From positions 1 through 58,507 of the forward strand of contig JAUWXF010000005.1 of assembly GCA_030616475.1 (NCBI GenBank): 58,507 nt of DNA, read 5' to 3'. The notes below the pieces were generated by a model. That model saw only the letters and a program-made list of their open reading frames with translations, searched no databases and was not told the origin of the DNA. The number at the start of each line of letters is the position of its first letter. Positions within the stretch are counted from its first letter, which is position 1. The position numbers and the translations under genes were made by a program. This DNA comes from Desulfobacterales bacterium. GTDB lineage: Bacteria; Desulfobacterota; Desulfobacteria; Desulfobacterales; C00003060. This document shows positions 17,026-24,806 of this stretch, piece after piece.

Positions 17026-17225
17026 GCGAACAGGTGATTTGATTCTAAACCTGCTCAAACTCGGGCATAAGTGAGTGTAAAGAAAGAACTATGAATATAA
17101 AATAGCATCAATGTAGGCGAACATCGATTGACAGTCATTACAAATGAGCGGATTTGCCGTTCTTTCTTAACACTCACTAATTCCCTCAGACAGTGAGCCG
17201 CTTTAGAATCAAATCACCTGTTCGC
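17026..17225. repeat. Nested-hairpin element E1 (200 bp)
   Basis: The outer arms 17026-17049 and 17202-17225 are perfect 24-bp inverted repeats. The inner arms around 17070-17089 (AGTGAGTGTAAAGAAAGAAC) and 17159-17178 pair at 19 of 20 positions, leaving a loop of about 69 bp. Asymmetric motifs between the stems (AAACTCGGGCATAAG on the left, CTCACTAATTCCCTCAGACA on the right) recur in inverted orientation in E2 at 19893-20096. Outer stem and loop sequences are not shared with E2. No coding potential was seen in the 268-bp gap. Confidence 0.85.
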
Positions 17226-17275
17226 TTCATTAGCTCACTCTTTCAAATGGCTAAATTGATACAACATCAAGCACC

Positions 17276-18316
17276 ATGAAAACGCAACCAAAAAGACTTC
17301 TGGTTTTTTGCCCTAATTGGGTCGGGGATGTTGTCATGGCAACTCCGGCTTTGGATTGTCTGCGGCAAAACTATCCTGACGCAGAATTGATAGGTGTTAT
17401 AAGAAACTATGTGCGTGGTGTAGTGGAGGATGGTCCCTGGTTTGATCAGATTATTGGTTGTGATGATAAGACTACCAGAGGATTCTGCAAATTGGTGCAG
17501 ACTATTCATAGTCTGAATCCGGATGTTGCTATAGTGTTACCAAGTTCTATGCGTTCTGCCTTAACTGTACGCTTAGGCGGGGTAAGAGAAATATATGGTT
17601 ATCGCAGAAATGGTAGATTGTTGTTAATGACTGGTGGACCGAAACCCATTCGGGCACAAAACGGAATTTTGCCTATTCCGATGGTGGAATATTATATGGA
17701 AATCTGCCGTTGGCTTCACCTAAAAATTCCAGAGGTAACAAAGCCCAGTCTTTTTCTCTCTGATTCGCTACAAGAAAAAGGGAATCAACTTCTCGATAGT
17801 TATGGAATCAAACCTGATGACATGGTCATTGGAATGAATCCTGGAGCAAAATTTGGCTCTTCCAAATGTTGGCCCCCTGAATATTTTGCCAAGCTTGCCG
17901 AATTATTCGCAGAGCGCTGGGATTGTAAAATTTTATTATTTGTAGGCCCTGGAGAAGATGAAATAGCTCAATCTATCATAGAAATGAGCAAGGCAACAAT
18001 TGTCAACACTGGCCCTGATAAGATTGATTTAGCCCTTTTGAAACATTTGATTAAAAGATGCCAGCTTTTGGTGACAAATGATACCGGCCCTCGCCATTAT
18101 GCCGTTGCTTTTGATATTCCGGTAGTAGTAATTATGGGCCCCACTGATCCTCGATATACGGCTGCGAATCTTGAAAAAACCCTTGTTTTACGTCAGGAAT
18201 TGGACTGTTCTCCCTGTCATAAGAAAACATGTCCTCATGATCACGAATGTATGTTCATGATTAGCCCGCACGCTGTATTTAGGGGAAGTGAGAACTTACT
18301 GGAGGGTCTTGCATAA
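17276..18316 (+). CDS. waaF: LPS heptosyltransferase II WaaF
   Basis: A GT9 enzyme adding the second heptose to the inner core. The 346-residue protein has the WaaF-type N-terminus CPNWVGDVVMATPALDCLRQ, MNPGAKFGSSKCWPPEYFA in the middle, the donor motif TNDTGPRHYAVAFDIPVVV near residue 264, MGPTDPRYT, and the C-terminal CSPCHKKTCPHDHECM. The TNDTGP/MGPT pair distinguishes WaaF from other GT9 enzymes. It is followed after only 3 bp by another GT9-type gene, and the pair is bracketed by the inverted elements E1 and E2. Confidence 0.9.
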   Translation: MKTQPKRLLVFCPNWVGDVVMATPALDCLRQNYPDAELIGVIRNYVRGVVEDGPWFDQIIGCDDKTTRGFCKLVQTIHSLNPDVAIVLPSSMRSALTVRLGGVREIYGYRRNGRLLLMTGGPKPIRAQNGILPIPMVEYYMEICRWLHLKIPEVTKPSLFLSDSLQEKGNQLLDSYGIKPDDMVIGMNPGAKFGSSKCWPPEYFAKLAELFAERWDCKILLFVGPGEDEIAQSIIEMSKATIVNTGPDKIDLALLKHLIKRCQLLVTNDTGPRHYAVAFDIPVVVIMGPTDPRYTAANLEKTLVLRQELDCSPCHKKTCPHDHECMFMISPHAVFRGSENLLEGLA

Positions 18317-18319
18317 CCA

Positions 18320-19819
18320 ATGAAATCTTGTTTTTATCGGGACAAATGGTCTGCGTTAATAAAGGAAACTGCCGACAACCACGCTTTGAAGCGGCTATCA
18401 CGTCAAATTGCCTACTCTTTTTTAGATTACTATCTAAAGGATTGTCATTACAAGAAGGAGTACATTGATTTACTTTGTGAGATGACTACCTTCTCGGAAG
18501 ACGCACAACTCAATAATTCTGGAGCACAGGCACTTTTTGGTATTATTCTCGAGACTTTATGTGACGATTTTGAAGAATTGCAAACTGTCACGTACAATAA
18601 GGTGATGACGCAGGTGATTTCGTATTGCCGTAATATTCCAGCAGGTAAAGAGCTCGATCTTGCTTTAAGAGACTTTGGAATTTATTCGTCTCAGGATCTT
18701 CTTGACCGAATCACGAAAATACGGGCTGATGAAAGTTCTTTATCCCCCCGAAAATGTGTTAGAAAGATATTATTGTTATCTCGGGTAACTATTGGTGCAG
18801 ATGTCGCCATTACCAGTGTGATTATTCAGCGGCTGACGAAAATCTTTCCTGAAGCAGAAATTGTGCTTATTGGTGAGAGCAAACTAGAAGAAGTTTATGG
18901 GGGAAATTCCAGGATTAAAATAAGAAAAGTTTCATATTCTAGGAAAGGAGGATTACTGGAACGTTTATCAAGCTGGCATCTTGTCTTACAAATCATTCAG
19001 CAGGAAATAGCCTCTTGCCCTCTGGAGAAAACCATTCTTGTGGATTCGGATTCTCGCCTTTCTCAGCTTGGCGTTTTGCCGCTGATTCCCCTCGACAATT
19101 ATTTTTTTTTCGATAGTCGTTCTGATACTTCTTTAAATACCAAAATGTCTATGGCGGAATTAGCAAACGCCTGGGTAAACAAACTAGTTGGTGAAGAAGA
19201 GTTTTGTTATCCCAAAGTCTGGATTCCTAAATCCTATTTGGACTGTGCAACACGATTTTGTAACGCATTACGAAATAACGGTGCTGAGAGAATTATTGCC
19301 GTAAATTTTGGGGTTGGCGGTAATCCGCGTAAAAGAGTAGGAAGGCTATTGGAAGAGAAACTTCTGTTGACACTCTTAAATGAACCAAACACTGTGATAG
19401 TACTGGATAAAGGATTCGGCGAAGAAGAGTTGGCTTATATCAACTCATTGATTAGTTCCATTAAGGAGCAAGGATATCCGGTTATTCATACTCTTTTTGA
19501 TTCTCAAAACAATGCCGAAATCAACCGGGGCATTATTGGAGTGCAAAGCCGGATCGGAGAGGTGGCAGCGTTAATAGCAAAATGTGATGAATTCATAGGT
19601 TATGACTCTGCCTGTCAACATATCGCGGCAGCCTTGGGAACTCCGTGCTTAACAATTTTTGCAGGTTCCAACAATATGCGTTTCATCCGGCGCTGGAGTG
19701 CGTATGGGCCAAATACTAGCCATATAATACACGTAGACACCTTAACAGATCCTAGCATAATTGATGTGGATGACATAATTACGCGTATTATGCATGCAAG
19801 AAAGATGCGTAATGTCTAA
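18320..19819 (+). CDS. Divergent GT9-like protein with N-terminal extension
   Basis: A 499-residue protein. The C-terminal ~350 residues are GT9-like: KILLLSRVTIGADVAITSVI (about 155-175), IIAVNFGVGGNPRKRVG (about 334-350), and the donor motif IGYDSACQHIAAALGTPCLT followed by IFAGSNNMRFIRRW. The first ~150 residues are an extra helical-looking domain I do not recognise. It is longer than typical GT9 enzymes (320-360 residues). It lies 3 bp after waaF, so it is probably co-translated. Its acceptor and donor are unknown. Confidence 0.75.
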   Translation: MKSCFYRDKWSALIKETADNHALKRLSRQIAYSFLDYYLKDCHYKKEYIDLLCEMTTFSEDAQLNNSGAQALFGIILETLCDDFEELQTVTYNKVMTQVISYCRNIPAGKELDLALRDFGIYSSQDLLDRITKIRADESSLSPRKCVRKILLLSRVTIGADVAITSVIIQRLTKIFPEAEIVLIGESKLEEVYGGNSRIKIRKVSYSRKGGLLERLSSWHLVLQIIQQEIASCPLEKTILVDSDSRLSQLGVLPLIPLDNYFFFDSRSDTSLNTKMSMAELANAWVNKLVGEEEFCYPKVWIPKSYLDCATRFCNALRNNGAERIIAVNFGVGGNPRKRVGRLLEEKLLLTLLNEPNTVIVLDKGFGEEELAYINSLISSIKEQGYPVIHTLFDSQNNAEINRGIIGVQSRIGEVAALIAKCDEFIGYDSACQHIAAALGTPCLTIFAGSNNMRFIRRWSAYGPNTSHIIHVDTLTDPSIIDVDDIITRIMHARKMRNV

Positions 19820-19892
19820 TTGGGACAGGCTGGATCAAGACTACGCGCCTAGTATCATTTTAGCCTTATGAAACAAACGGGTTCGAACGAGC

Positions 19893-20096
19893 TTCAACGA
19901 TGATCAAATTTTGATCCGGGTAACTGTCTGAGGGTCTTAGTGAGCGTTGAGAAAGAACAGCGAGTTACGCAGATCGTTCTTAAATGCTCGACAAAGAGCG
20001 AACCTTCTCGGTGCGATTTGACAGGTAGCCTCTGTTCTTTCTTTACGCTCACTTAGGCCCGAGTTTTACACGGATCAAAAATTGATCATCGTTGAA
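19893..20096. repeat. Nested-hairpin element E2 (204 bp), inverted relative to E1
   Basis: The outer arms 19893-19918 and 20071-20096 pair at 25 of 26 positions. The inner arms 19938-19960 (TAGTGAGCGTTGAGAAAGAA...) and 20032-20055 pair at about 21 of 24, with a loop of about 71 bp. Subterminal motifs AACTGTCTGAGGGTCTTAG (left) and TAGGCCCGAGTTTT (right) are the complements of those in E1, so E2 has the opposite orientation. Its outer stem has no resemblance to E1's. It fills most of the 338-bp gap before the radical SAM gene. Confidence 0.85.
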
Positions 20097-20157
20097 ACGG
20101 CCATATTTTCAAAAACGGAAATTGTTACCGCGCCTAACATTTGCGTATTGGTAAAAC

Positions 20158-21675
20158 ATGAAGATACTTTTTATATATCCTAACGCTAGCTCCCAACTGG
20201 GATTTCATTATGGTATTGCCCATATGTCTGCGGTGCTCAAACAAGCCGGGCACATCGTAGATTTATGGCAGCTGTGCGAAGATATCGCGCCCTTGCCTTC
20301 TAAAGAAGAATTCATAAGCAGATTAAAACGGATAGCTCCGGATATAGTGGGTTTTTCAGTCGTTACGAATCAATGGCCTTATGCAAAGAAACTTGCTAGC
20401 TGGGCACGTGAAGCAACTTCTGCTCCGCTGGTATGTGGTGGAATTCACGCCATGGCTGCAGCAGAAGAGATTTTGCAAACAAGTTCATTTGACTATATTT
20501 TTCGCGGAGAAGCGGAGGAGGCTTTTCTGGAATTTATAGAAAAAATGGCCAGGAAAGAAAATGTTGCAGAAGTAAGGAATCTGGGGTTGATTCAAAATGG
20601 AAGAATTCAGATTAATCCTGTGAGACCGTTACCGGATCTCAACAAGTTACCTTTTAAAGACTATGACGTCTTCGATTTCCAAAAGATTATTGATGCCAAA
20701 AATGGCTGGGTTGGTTTGATGGCCTCCCGTGGATGCCCCTTTTCCTGTACGTACTGCTTTAATCACCAAATGGTAACGCAGTATCGAAAGGATCTTAATT
20801 GTAGTTTTAAACGGCTTAATTATATCAGACATTTTGATGTAAAACAGATAACTATCGAGATCGAGTATCTTCTCAGCAATTATCGAAATATCAAAATGTT
20901 TATTTTTGATGACGATCTTTTCACCTTTTATCGACCGTATGTAACAGAGTTTTGCCAGGCTTATAAAAATGTCTCTTCCATTCCTTTTGTGGTAAACGCC
21001 CATGTGGGCTTTTTTGACAAAGAGCGAGCACGCTGTCTGGCTGAAGCTGGTTGTAAAATTGTCAAGTTTGGAGTAGAAAGCGGAAGTGACCGAATTCGTA
21101 GACAGGTTCTCCACCGGCATATGAAAAACAAAAAGATCGTCGAATCAATCCGGACTGCCCATCAATTTGGACTACACGCTTCTGTTTTCTTAATGATCGG
21201 GCTACCCGACGAGACTTATGAAGATGTAATGGCCACTGTAAGATTAATGGGAAAAGCCAAACCGGGTCGTTATCGCTGGTCGTTTTTTTTCCCTTTCCCC
21301 GGCACTAAAGCTTATGAATTAAGTGCTAAACTCGGATATATTGATTATGAAAAGATGACTCACCTGGCAAACTTTACTGAAGGTTCCTGCCTGGATTTTG
21401 GAGAGAAACATAATCTTTTTCTAAAAAAGGTTGGGCGTGTTATGCCCTGGTTTGTGAACGCCTATTCAGATCTTCCTGTAGCCGACTTTTACAGAAAAAA
21501 AGTAGAAGAAATCCTGGCTTTAGACTCACAGCTATGGGAAGAGAAAGCAGATAATATTCATGAGGAGGATAAAGAAATCTCCCGGAATTTTGTGAAACAG
21601 GGAATCAGTCATTATGCAATAAAATACAACCCTTTTATGGGAGTCATCTCAGATTATTTTACTACAAAGAATTAG
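20158..21675 (+). CDS. B12-binding-domain radical SAM protein
   Basis: A 505-residue protein with an N-terminal cobalamin-binding-type Rossmann domain (FIYPNASSQLGFHYGIAH at the start; VGFSVVTNQWPYAKKLA, LVCGGIHAMA) and a radical SAM core with the cluster motif C193-x3-C197-x2-C200 in GCPFSCTYCFNH. Then come FIFDDDLF and KFGVESGSD, typical of this superfamily. Members do methylations, ring contractions and other difficult C-C or C-S chemistry; the substrate is unknown. It is followed 2 bp later by an ICMT-like methyltransferase, so the two probably act together. Confidence 0.85.
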   Translation: MKILFIYPNASSQLGFHYGIAHMSAVLKQAGHIVDLWQLCEDIAPLPSKEEFISRLKRIAPDIVGFSVVTNQWPYAKKLASWAREATSAPLVCGGIHAMAAAEEILQTSSFDYIFRGEAEEAFLEFIEKMARKENVAEVRNLGLIQNGRIQINPVRPLPDLNKLPFKDYDVFDFQKIIDAKNGWVGLMASRGCPFSCTYCFNHQMVTQYRKDLNCSFKRLNYIRHFDVKQITIEIEYLLSNYRNIKMFIFDDDLFTFYRPYVTEFCQAYKNVSSIPFVVNAHVGFFDKERARCLAEAGCKIVKFGVESGSDRIRRQVLHRHMKNKKIVESIRTAHQFGLHASVFLMIGLPDETYEDVMATVRLMGKAKPGRYRWSFFFPFPGTKAYELSAKLGYIDYEKMTHLANFTEGSCLDFGEKHNLFLKKVGRVMPWFVNAYSDLPVADFYRKKVEEILALDSQLWEEKADNIHEEDKEISRNFVKQGISHYAIKYNPFMGVISDYFTTKN

Positions 21676-21677
21676 CA

Positions 21678-22250
21678 ATGGCAATAGCTTTCGGGTTACA
21701 GCGATTCCTTCATGATATTCGATACAAGCGGCAACGCTTCCGCCAATTTATTGGCATCGCCTTTATCATCCTGGTCAGTGCCGCAGGCAAACCAAAGGGC
21801 ATACTGTTTGTTCCTGGTGCAGCGCTGGTTATCCTCGGTATTGCAGTGCGGCTGTGGGCATCGGGGCATATCAAGAAGAATAAGACCCTTGCCACCGACG
21901 GGCCTTACGCCTATGTCAGGCACCCTCTCTATGTGGGCAACCTCACATTGGGATTTGGGTTTGCCCTTGCATCCGGCTTATGGTGGAGCTTCCCCTTGGT
22001 GATAGGGCTCTTGCTCGCCTTTTATCTTCCTGCCATCCGTCGAGAAGATGAAAAGCTTCATCGCAGGTTTAAAGAGGAGTGGGAGCAATGGCGCAAAGGA
22101 ACGTGGGCGATTATTCCACGCCTTACCCCCTTTCAACCCGGCCAACGTGGTGGATGGTCGTTCAGGCAAAGCCTGCGGCACAACGGCGAGCCTGTCATTG
22201 CCCTCTTCCTCCTGTTTTGGCTTTACTTCCTCTACTTGGGGCTCCATTAA
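21678..22250 (+). CDS. ICMT/PEMT-like membrane methyltransferase
   Basis: A 190-residue membrane protein with about five hydrophobic segments and the isoprenylcysteine carboxyl methyltransferase-like signature LATDGPYAYVRHPLYVGNLT (about 73-93), followed by YLPAIRREDEKLHRRFKEEW. These enzymes use SAM to methylate lipid-like or prenylated substrates in the membrane. It is separated from the radical SAM gene by 2 bp and has higher GC than that gene. Lipid modification is the natural inference, but the substrate is unknown. Confidence 0.8.
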   Translation: MAIAFGLQRFLHDIRYKRQRFRQFIGIAFIILVSAAGKPKGILFVPGAALVILGIAVRLWASGHIKKNKTLATDGPYAYVRHPLYVGNLTLGFGFALASGLWWSFPLVIGLLLAFYLPAIRREDEKLHRRFKEEWEQWRKGTWAIIPRLTPFQPGQRGGWSFRQSLRHNGEPVIALFLLFWLYFLYLGLH

Positions 22251-22278
22251 ACCGCCAGTGGCACCGATGTTGAGGGAT

Positions 22279-22974
22279 ATGGATAACCTCACCGAAAGCG
22301 AGCTACTTCAGTGGGTCAGGGCGAGCGTCAAAATTAGGTCGAACGTTATTAGCCACGGTTATCAGGGCGATGTCTATCTGTATGAAGGCAAAGATCAGCG
22401 TCTGATCCTCAAGGCGCCTGCGGGGCGCTGGTTAGGCAGGTACATCCGCCGTGCGATGTTGCGCAACGAGTACAGGGCCTACTCCAGGCTATCTGAAGTA
22501 AGCGGCGTACCGCGTTGTTACGGTCTTCTCGATGGATGCTACCTGGTCCTCGAATGCGTCGACGGGGTTCCAATACGAAGGGCCAAGATCACGGATCGGG
22601 GCATTTTTTTCGAAGCCCTGTTGAACCTGATCAAAGAGCTGCACAAGGCAGGGGTGGCGCATGGCGATCTCAAGAAAAAGGATAACCTTCTCGTCGTCGA
22701 AGGACAGACGCCCTGTGTGATCGACTTTGGGGTGGCCATCGTCAGGAAACCGGGTTTTGCACCTCTAAATCGCTATCTCTATAACCTTGCAAGGAGATTT
22801 GATTTCAACGCCTGGGTGAAGTTGAAGTATGATAGAAGGCTCGAAAATATGGCCGATGAAGACCGGCAGTATTACAACAGGACATTCATTGAGAAGGCGT
22901 CGCACTGCGTCAAGAGGACTTATCTAAGAGTGAAGAAAGATCTTACAGGCGAGCGCAAGAGACACCAATGGTAA
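22279..22974 (+). CDS. Small kinase-fold protein (RIO/Bud32/LPS-kinase-like)
   Basis: A 231-residue protein with the ATP lysine in LILKAPAG, the glutamate region RNEYRAYSRLSEV, the hinge LVLECVDGVPI, the catalytic loop VAHGDLKKKDNLLV and the metal motif VIDFGVA. These kinase motifs are intact. Size and motifs place it between bacterial RIO/Bud32-like and LPS-core kinases; the acceptor cannot be decided. The ATG at 22279 follows GAGGGAT; the ATG at 22267 is an alternative. The frame is open far upstream through the previous gene, which is a shadow. It closes the plus-strand LPS region. Confidence 0.7.
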   Translation: MDNLTESELLQWVRASVKIRSNVISHGYQGDVYLYEGKDQRLILKAPAGRWLGRYIRRAMLRNEYRAYSRLSEVSGVPRCYGLLDGCYLVLECVDGVPIRRAKITDRGIFFEALLNLIKELHKAGVAHGDLKKKDNLLVVEGQTPCVIDFGVAIVRKPGFAPLNRYLYNLARRFDFNAWVKLKYDRRLENMADEDRQYYNRTFIEKASHCVKRTYLRVKKDLTGERKRHQW

Positions 22975-23085
22975 CAACAATATGCAAAGAAATCCTTATT
23001 TAACTTGCCCAAAAATCTACCCTGAGCCTTTAGCTTTGAGCCAGCCAAAAAATGGAACATCCGCGTTTGGAGGAACAGCGGTTGC

Positions 23086-23112
23086 GCCGGAGACGGACTT
23101 CAAGCCTCCGGC
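23086..23112. terminator. Possible bidirectional terminator hairpin
   Basis: GCCGGAG at 23086-23092 pairs with CTCCGGC at 23106-23112, with a 13-base loop. It lies between two convergent genes and ends two bases before the stop codon of the Trm112-like gene. The adjacent T-rich tracts are short, so this is only suggestive. Confidence 0.4.
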
Positions 23113-23114
23113 TT

Positions 23115-23288
23115 TCAGCTTTCTATTGGCTTTGCCTCATCGATGAGCATGATGGGAATGTCATCCTTTATTTCATAAAGGAGTTTGCACTTATCACAGA
23201 TAAGTCCATCTTCTGTCTCGTTCAGATAAATGTCCCCCTTGCACTTTGGACAGGCCAAGATATCCAGTAACTCCTGGCTGATCGCCAT
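23115..23288 (-). CDS. Trm112 family protein (UPF0434/YcaR-like)
   Basis: A 57-residue zinc-ribbon-like protein: LLDILACPKCKGDIYL with CPKC, a hydrophilic turn, CDKCKLLYEIKDDIPIML with CDKC, then the conserved acidic IDEA end. Bacterial members are of unknown function and are often next to lpxK or kdsB, which fits this neighbourhood. The ATG at 23288 has GGAGGG upstream. A longer frame to 23351 runs through heptamer repeats and is not used. Confidence 0.88.
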   Translation of the reverse strand: MAISQELLDILACPKCKGDIYLNETEDGLICDKCKLLYEIKDDIPIMLIDEAKPIES

Positions 23289-23302
23289 GATTTTACCCTC
23301 CT

Positions 23303-23522
23303 TTGTTAAAAACGGTTGAGTGGTTGAGTCGTCGAATGGTCGAGTGGTCATTTGTCATTTGTCATTGGTCATTTGTTATTTGTTACTGGTTACTGGAGTT
23401 GTCTTTCATTCCGCATTCCGCATTCCGACACGAAGTGAAGCCTGCGCCAAATCCGCATTCGTCTCATTCCCCATTCACAAATGACCATTCACCTACTCAA
23501 CTACTCGACCACTCAACTACTC
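23303..23522. repeat. Short tandem repeats in inverted arrangement
   Basis: 23306-23345 carries GGTTGAGT/GGTCGAGT units and 23492-23522 their complements (ACTCAACT/ACTCGACC). In between, 23347-23400 has TCATTTG/TCATTGG heptamers and 23408-23430 has CCGCATT heptamers. The right arm runs into the last codons of the epimerase gene. The whole could form a hairpin with a structured loop. No gene is supported within it. Confidence 0.75.
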
Positions 23523-24458
23523 AACCAGACTCCGAATCCACTCATATTCCGTCTTGAGACCATCCTGGATCGACACTTTTGGCTTATATCCCAGTTTTTC
23601 TTTCGCCTTGGTCATATCCGCAAAAGTGTGCCGCACGTCCCCCTTTTGCACGCTTTGATACTGCACCTCAAGCTCACGGCCCACTATCTCTTTTATGATC
23701 TCTATGACCTCGTTTAGGGTAATGCGTGCGCCTCCCCCAATATTGAATACTTCTCCCGGCTGGGCTTTTTCGAAAGCCAGCCAGTTGGATTCCACAATAT
23801 CGTCAACGTGTGTAAAGTCTCTGCTCTGCTCGCCGTCCCCATATACCTCAAGAGGTTTATCGTCCAGTGCCCATCGAAAGAAGCGATGAAAGGCCATGTC
23901 CGGCCGCTGCCGGGCACCATAAACCGTGAAATATCGCAGTGAGACCGCTGGTATCCCAAAATTCTTATGGTAAAGACGGCACAGGTGTTCGGCAGCCAAC
24001 TTTGAAACACCATACGGGGAAACCGGACACGGCAGGGAAGATTCGCTCATGGGAAGATCTTTGGTATCTCCGTAAACCGAAGACGAGGAAGCATAAACGA
24101 ATTTCCTGACCGGACTCTTCCTGCATGCCTCAAGGAGGTTCTGGGTCGCAAGAATATTGTTATCAGAGTAAATCTTAAAAGTTTGGCCCCAACTTGCGCG
24201 CACCCCCGCCTGGGCCGACTGATGAAAAACCACATCAATCCCGTCCAAAAGTTCTGCCAAATCGACCCCAAGAAGACTTGCTTCAACAAATTCAAAATTG
24301 TGATCCTTCCTCAAATCAGCAATATTTGCTTCCTTTATGGATCGGGGGTAGTAATCCATGAAACTATCGATACCTACAACCTCAAATCCTTTTTCAATCA
24401 AATATTCGCACAAATGCGATCCGATAAAACCTGCCGCCCCTGTCACTAAAGCCTTCAT
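23517..24458 (-). CDS. NAD-dependent sugar-nucleotide epimerase/dehydratase
   Basis: An extended short-chain dehydrogenase of 313 residues. It has the NAD motif VTGAAGFIGSH at the N-terminus, the serine segment YASSSSVYG, the catalytic YGVSKLAAEH (Tyr-x3-Lys), and SRDFTHVDDIV downstream. Overall it resembles UDP-glucuronate or UDP-glucose 4-epimerases and would supply a nucleotide sugar for envelope glycans; the exact substrate is not fixed. The ATG at 24458 has GGAAGG upstream; the open frame from 24509 lacks support. Confidence 0.85.
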   Translation of the reverse strand: MKALVTGAAGFIGSHLCEYLIEKGFEVVGIDSFMDYYPRSIKEANIADLRKDHNFEFVEASLLGVDLAELLDGIDVVFHQSAQAGVRASWGQTFKIYSDNNILATQNLLEACRKSPVRKFVYASSSSVYGDTKDLPMSESSLPCPVSPYGVSKLAAEHLCRLYHKNFGIPAVSLRYFTVYGARQRPDMAFHRFFRWALDDKPLEVYGDGEQSRDFTHVDDIVESNWLAFEKAQPGEVFNIGGGARITLNEVIEIIKEIVGRELEVQYQSVQKGDVRHTFADMTKAKEKLGYKPKVSIQDGLKTEYEWIRSLVE

Positions 24459-24643
24459 ATTGCCCTTCCTTGTAACTTTGCAGATTTGGACCTGACGGTT
24501 TGGTAACACTCATATCAGAGCCGGAAGCCGATTTACGATCTACGTAACGAGCTGCATAACCACCAATCCTTTAACGAATAACGAATAGATACACAATGAC
24601 ATAAATATCGGCGCAGCAACTACCAGGCAGTGTCAAACGCTTT

Positions 24644-24724
24644 CGTAGGGGCGGGGTTCATCCCCGCCCGAGAAGCCTGATTCATGTGGCGATGCGGGCG
24701 GGCATAAAGCCCGCCCCTACATCC
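24644..24724. repeat. GTAGGGGCGGG inverted repeat
   Basis: GTAGGGGCGGGGTTCATCCC near 24645-24664 and GGCATAAAGCCCGCCCCTAC at about 24702-24721 form the ends of an imperfect ~78-bp palindrome. A related half lies at 14688-14735. It sits in the 348-bp gap between lpxK and the epimerase gene; nothing else gene-like was seen there. Confidence 0.75.
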
Positions 24725-24806
24725 ATTCTCTCATATCGTCTATTATGCGAAACAATTCATGACGCTATGTAGAGGTAAGGAAAAATGCGTCTTCAGTGCT
24801 CTTCGG

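Noticed and set aside
17026-17225. Integron attC site
   Set aside because: No RYYYAAC/GTTRRRY core sites in the right places, and no integrase in the window; the conserved part is internal rather than at the ends.
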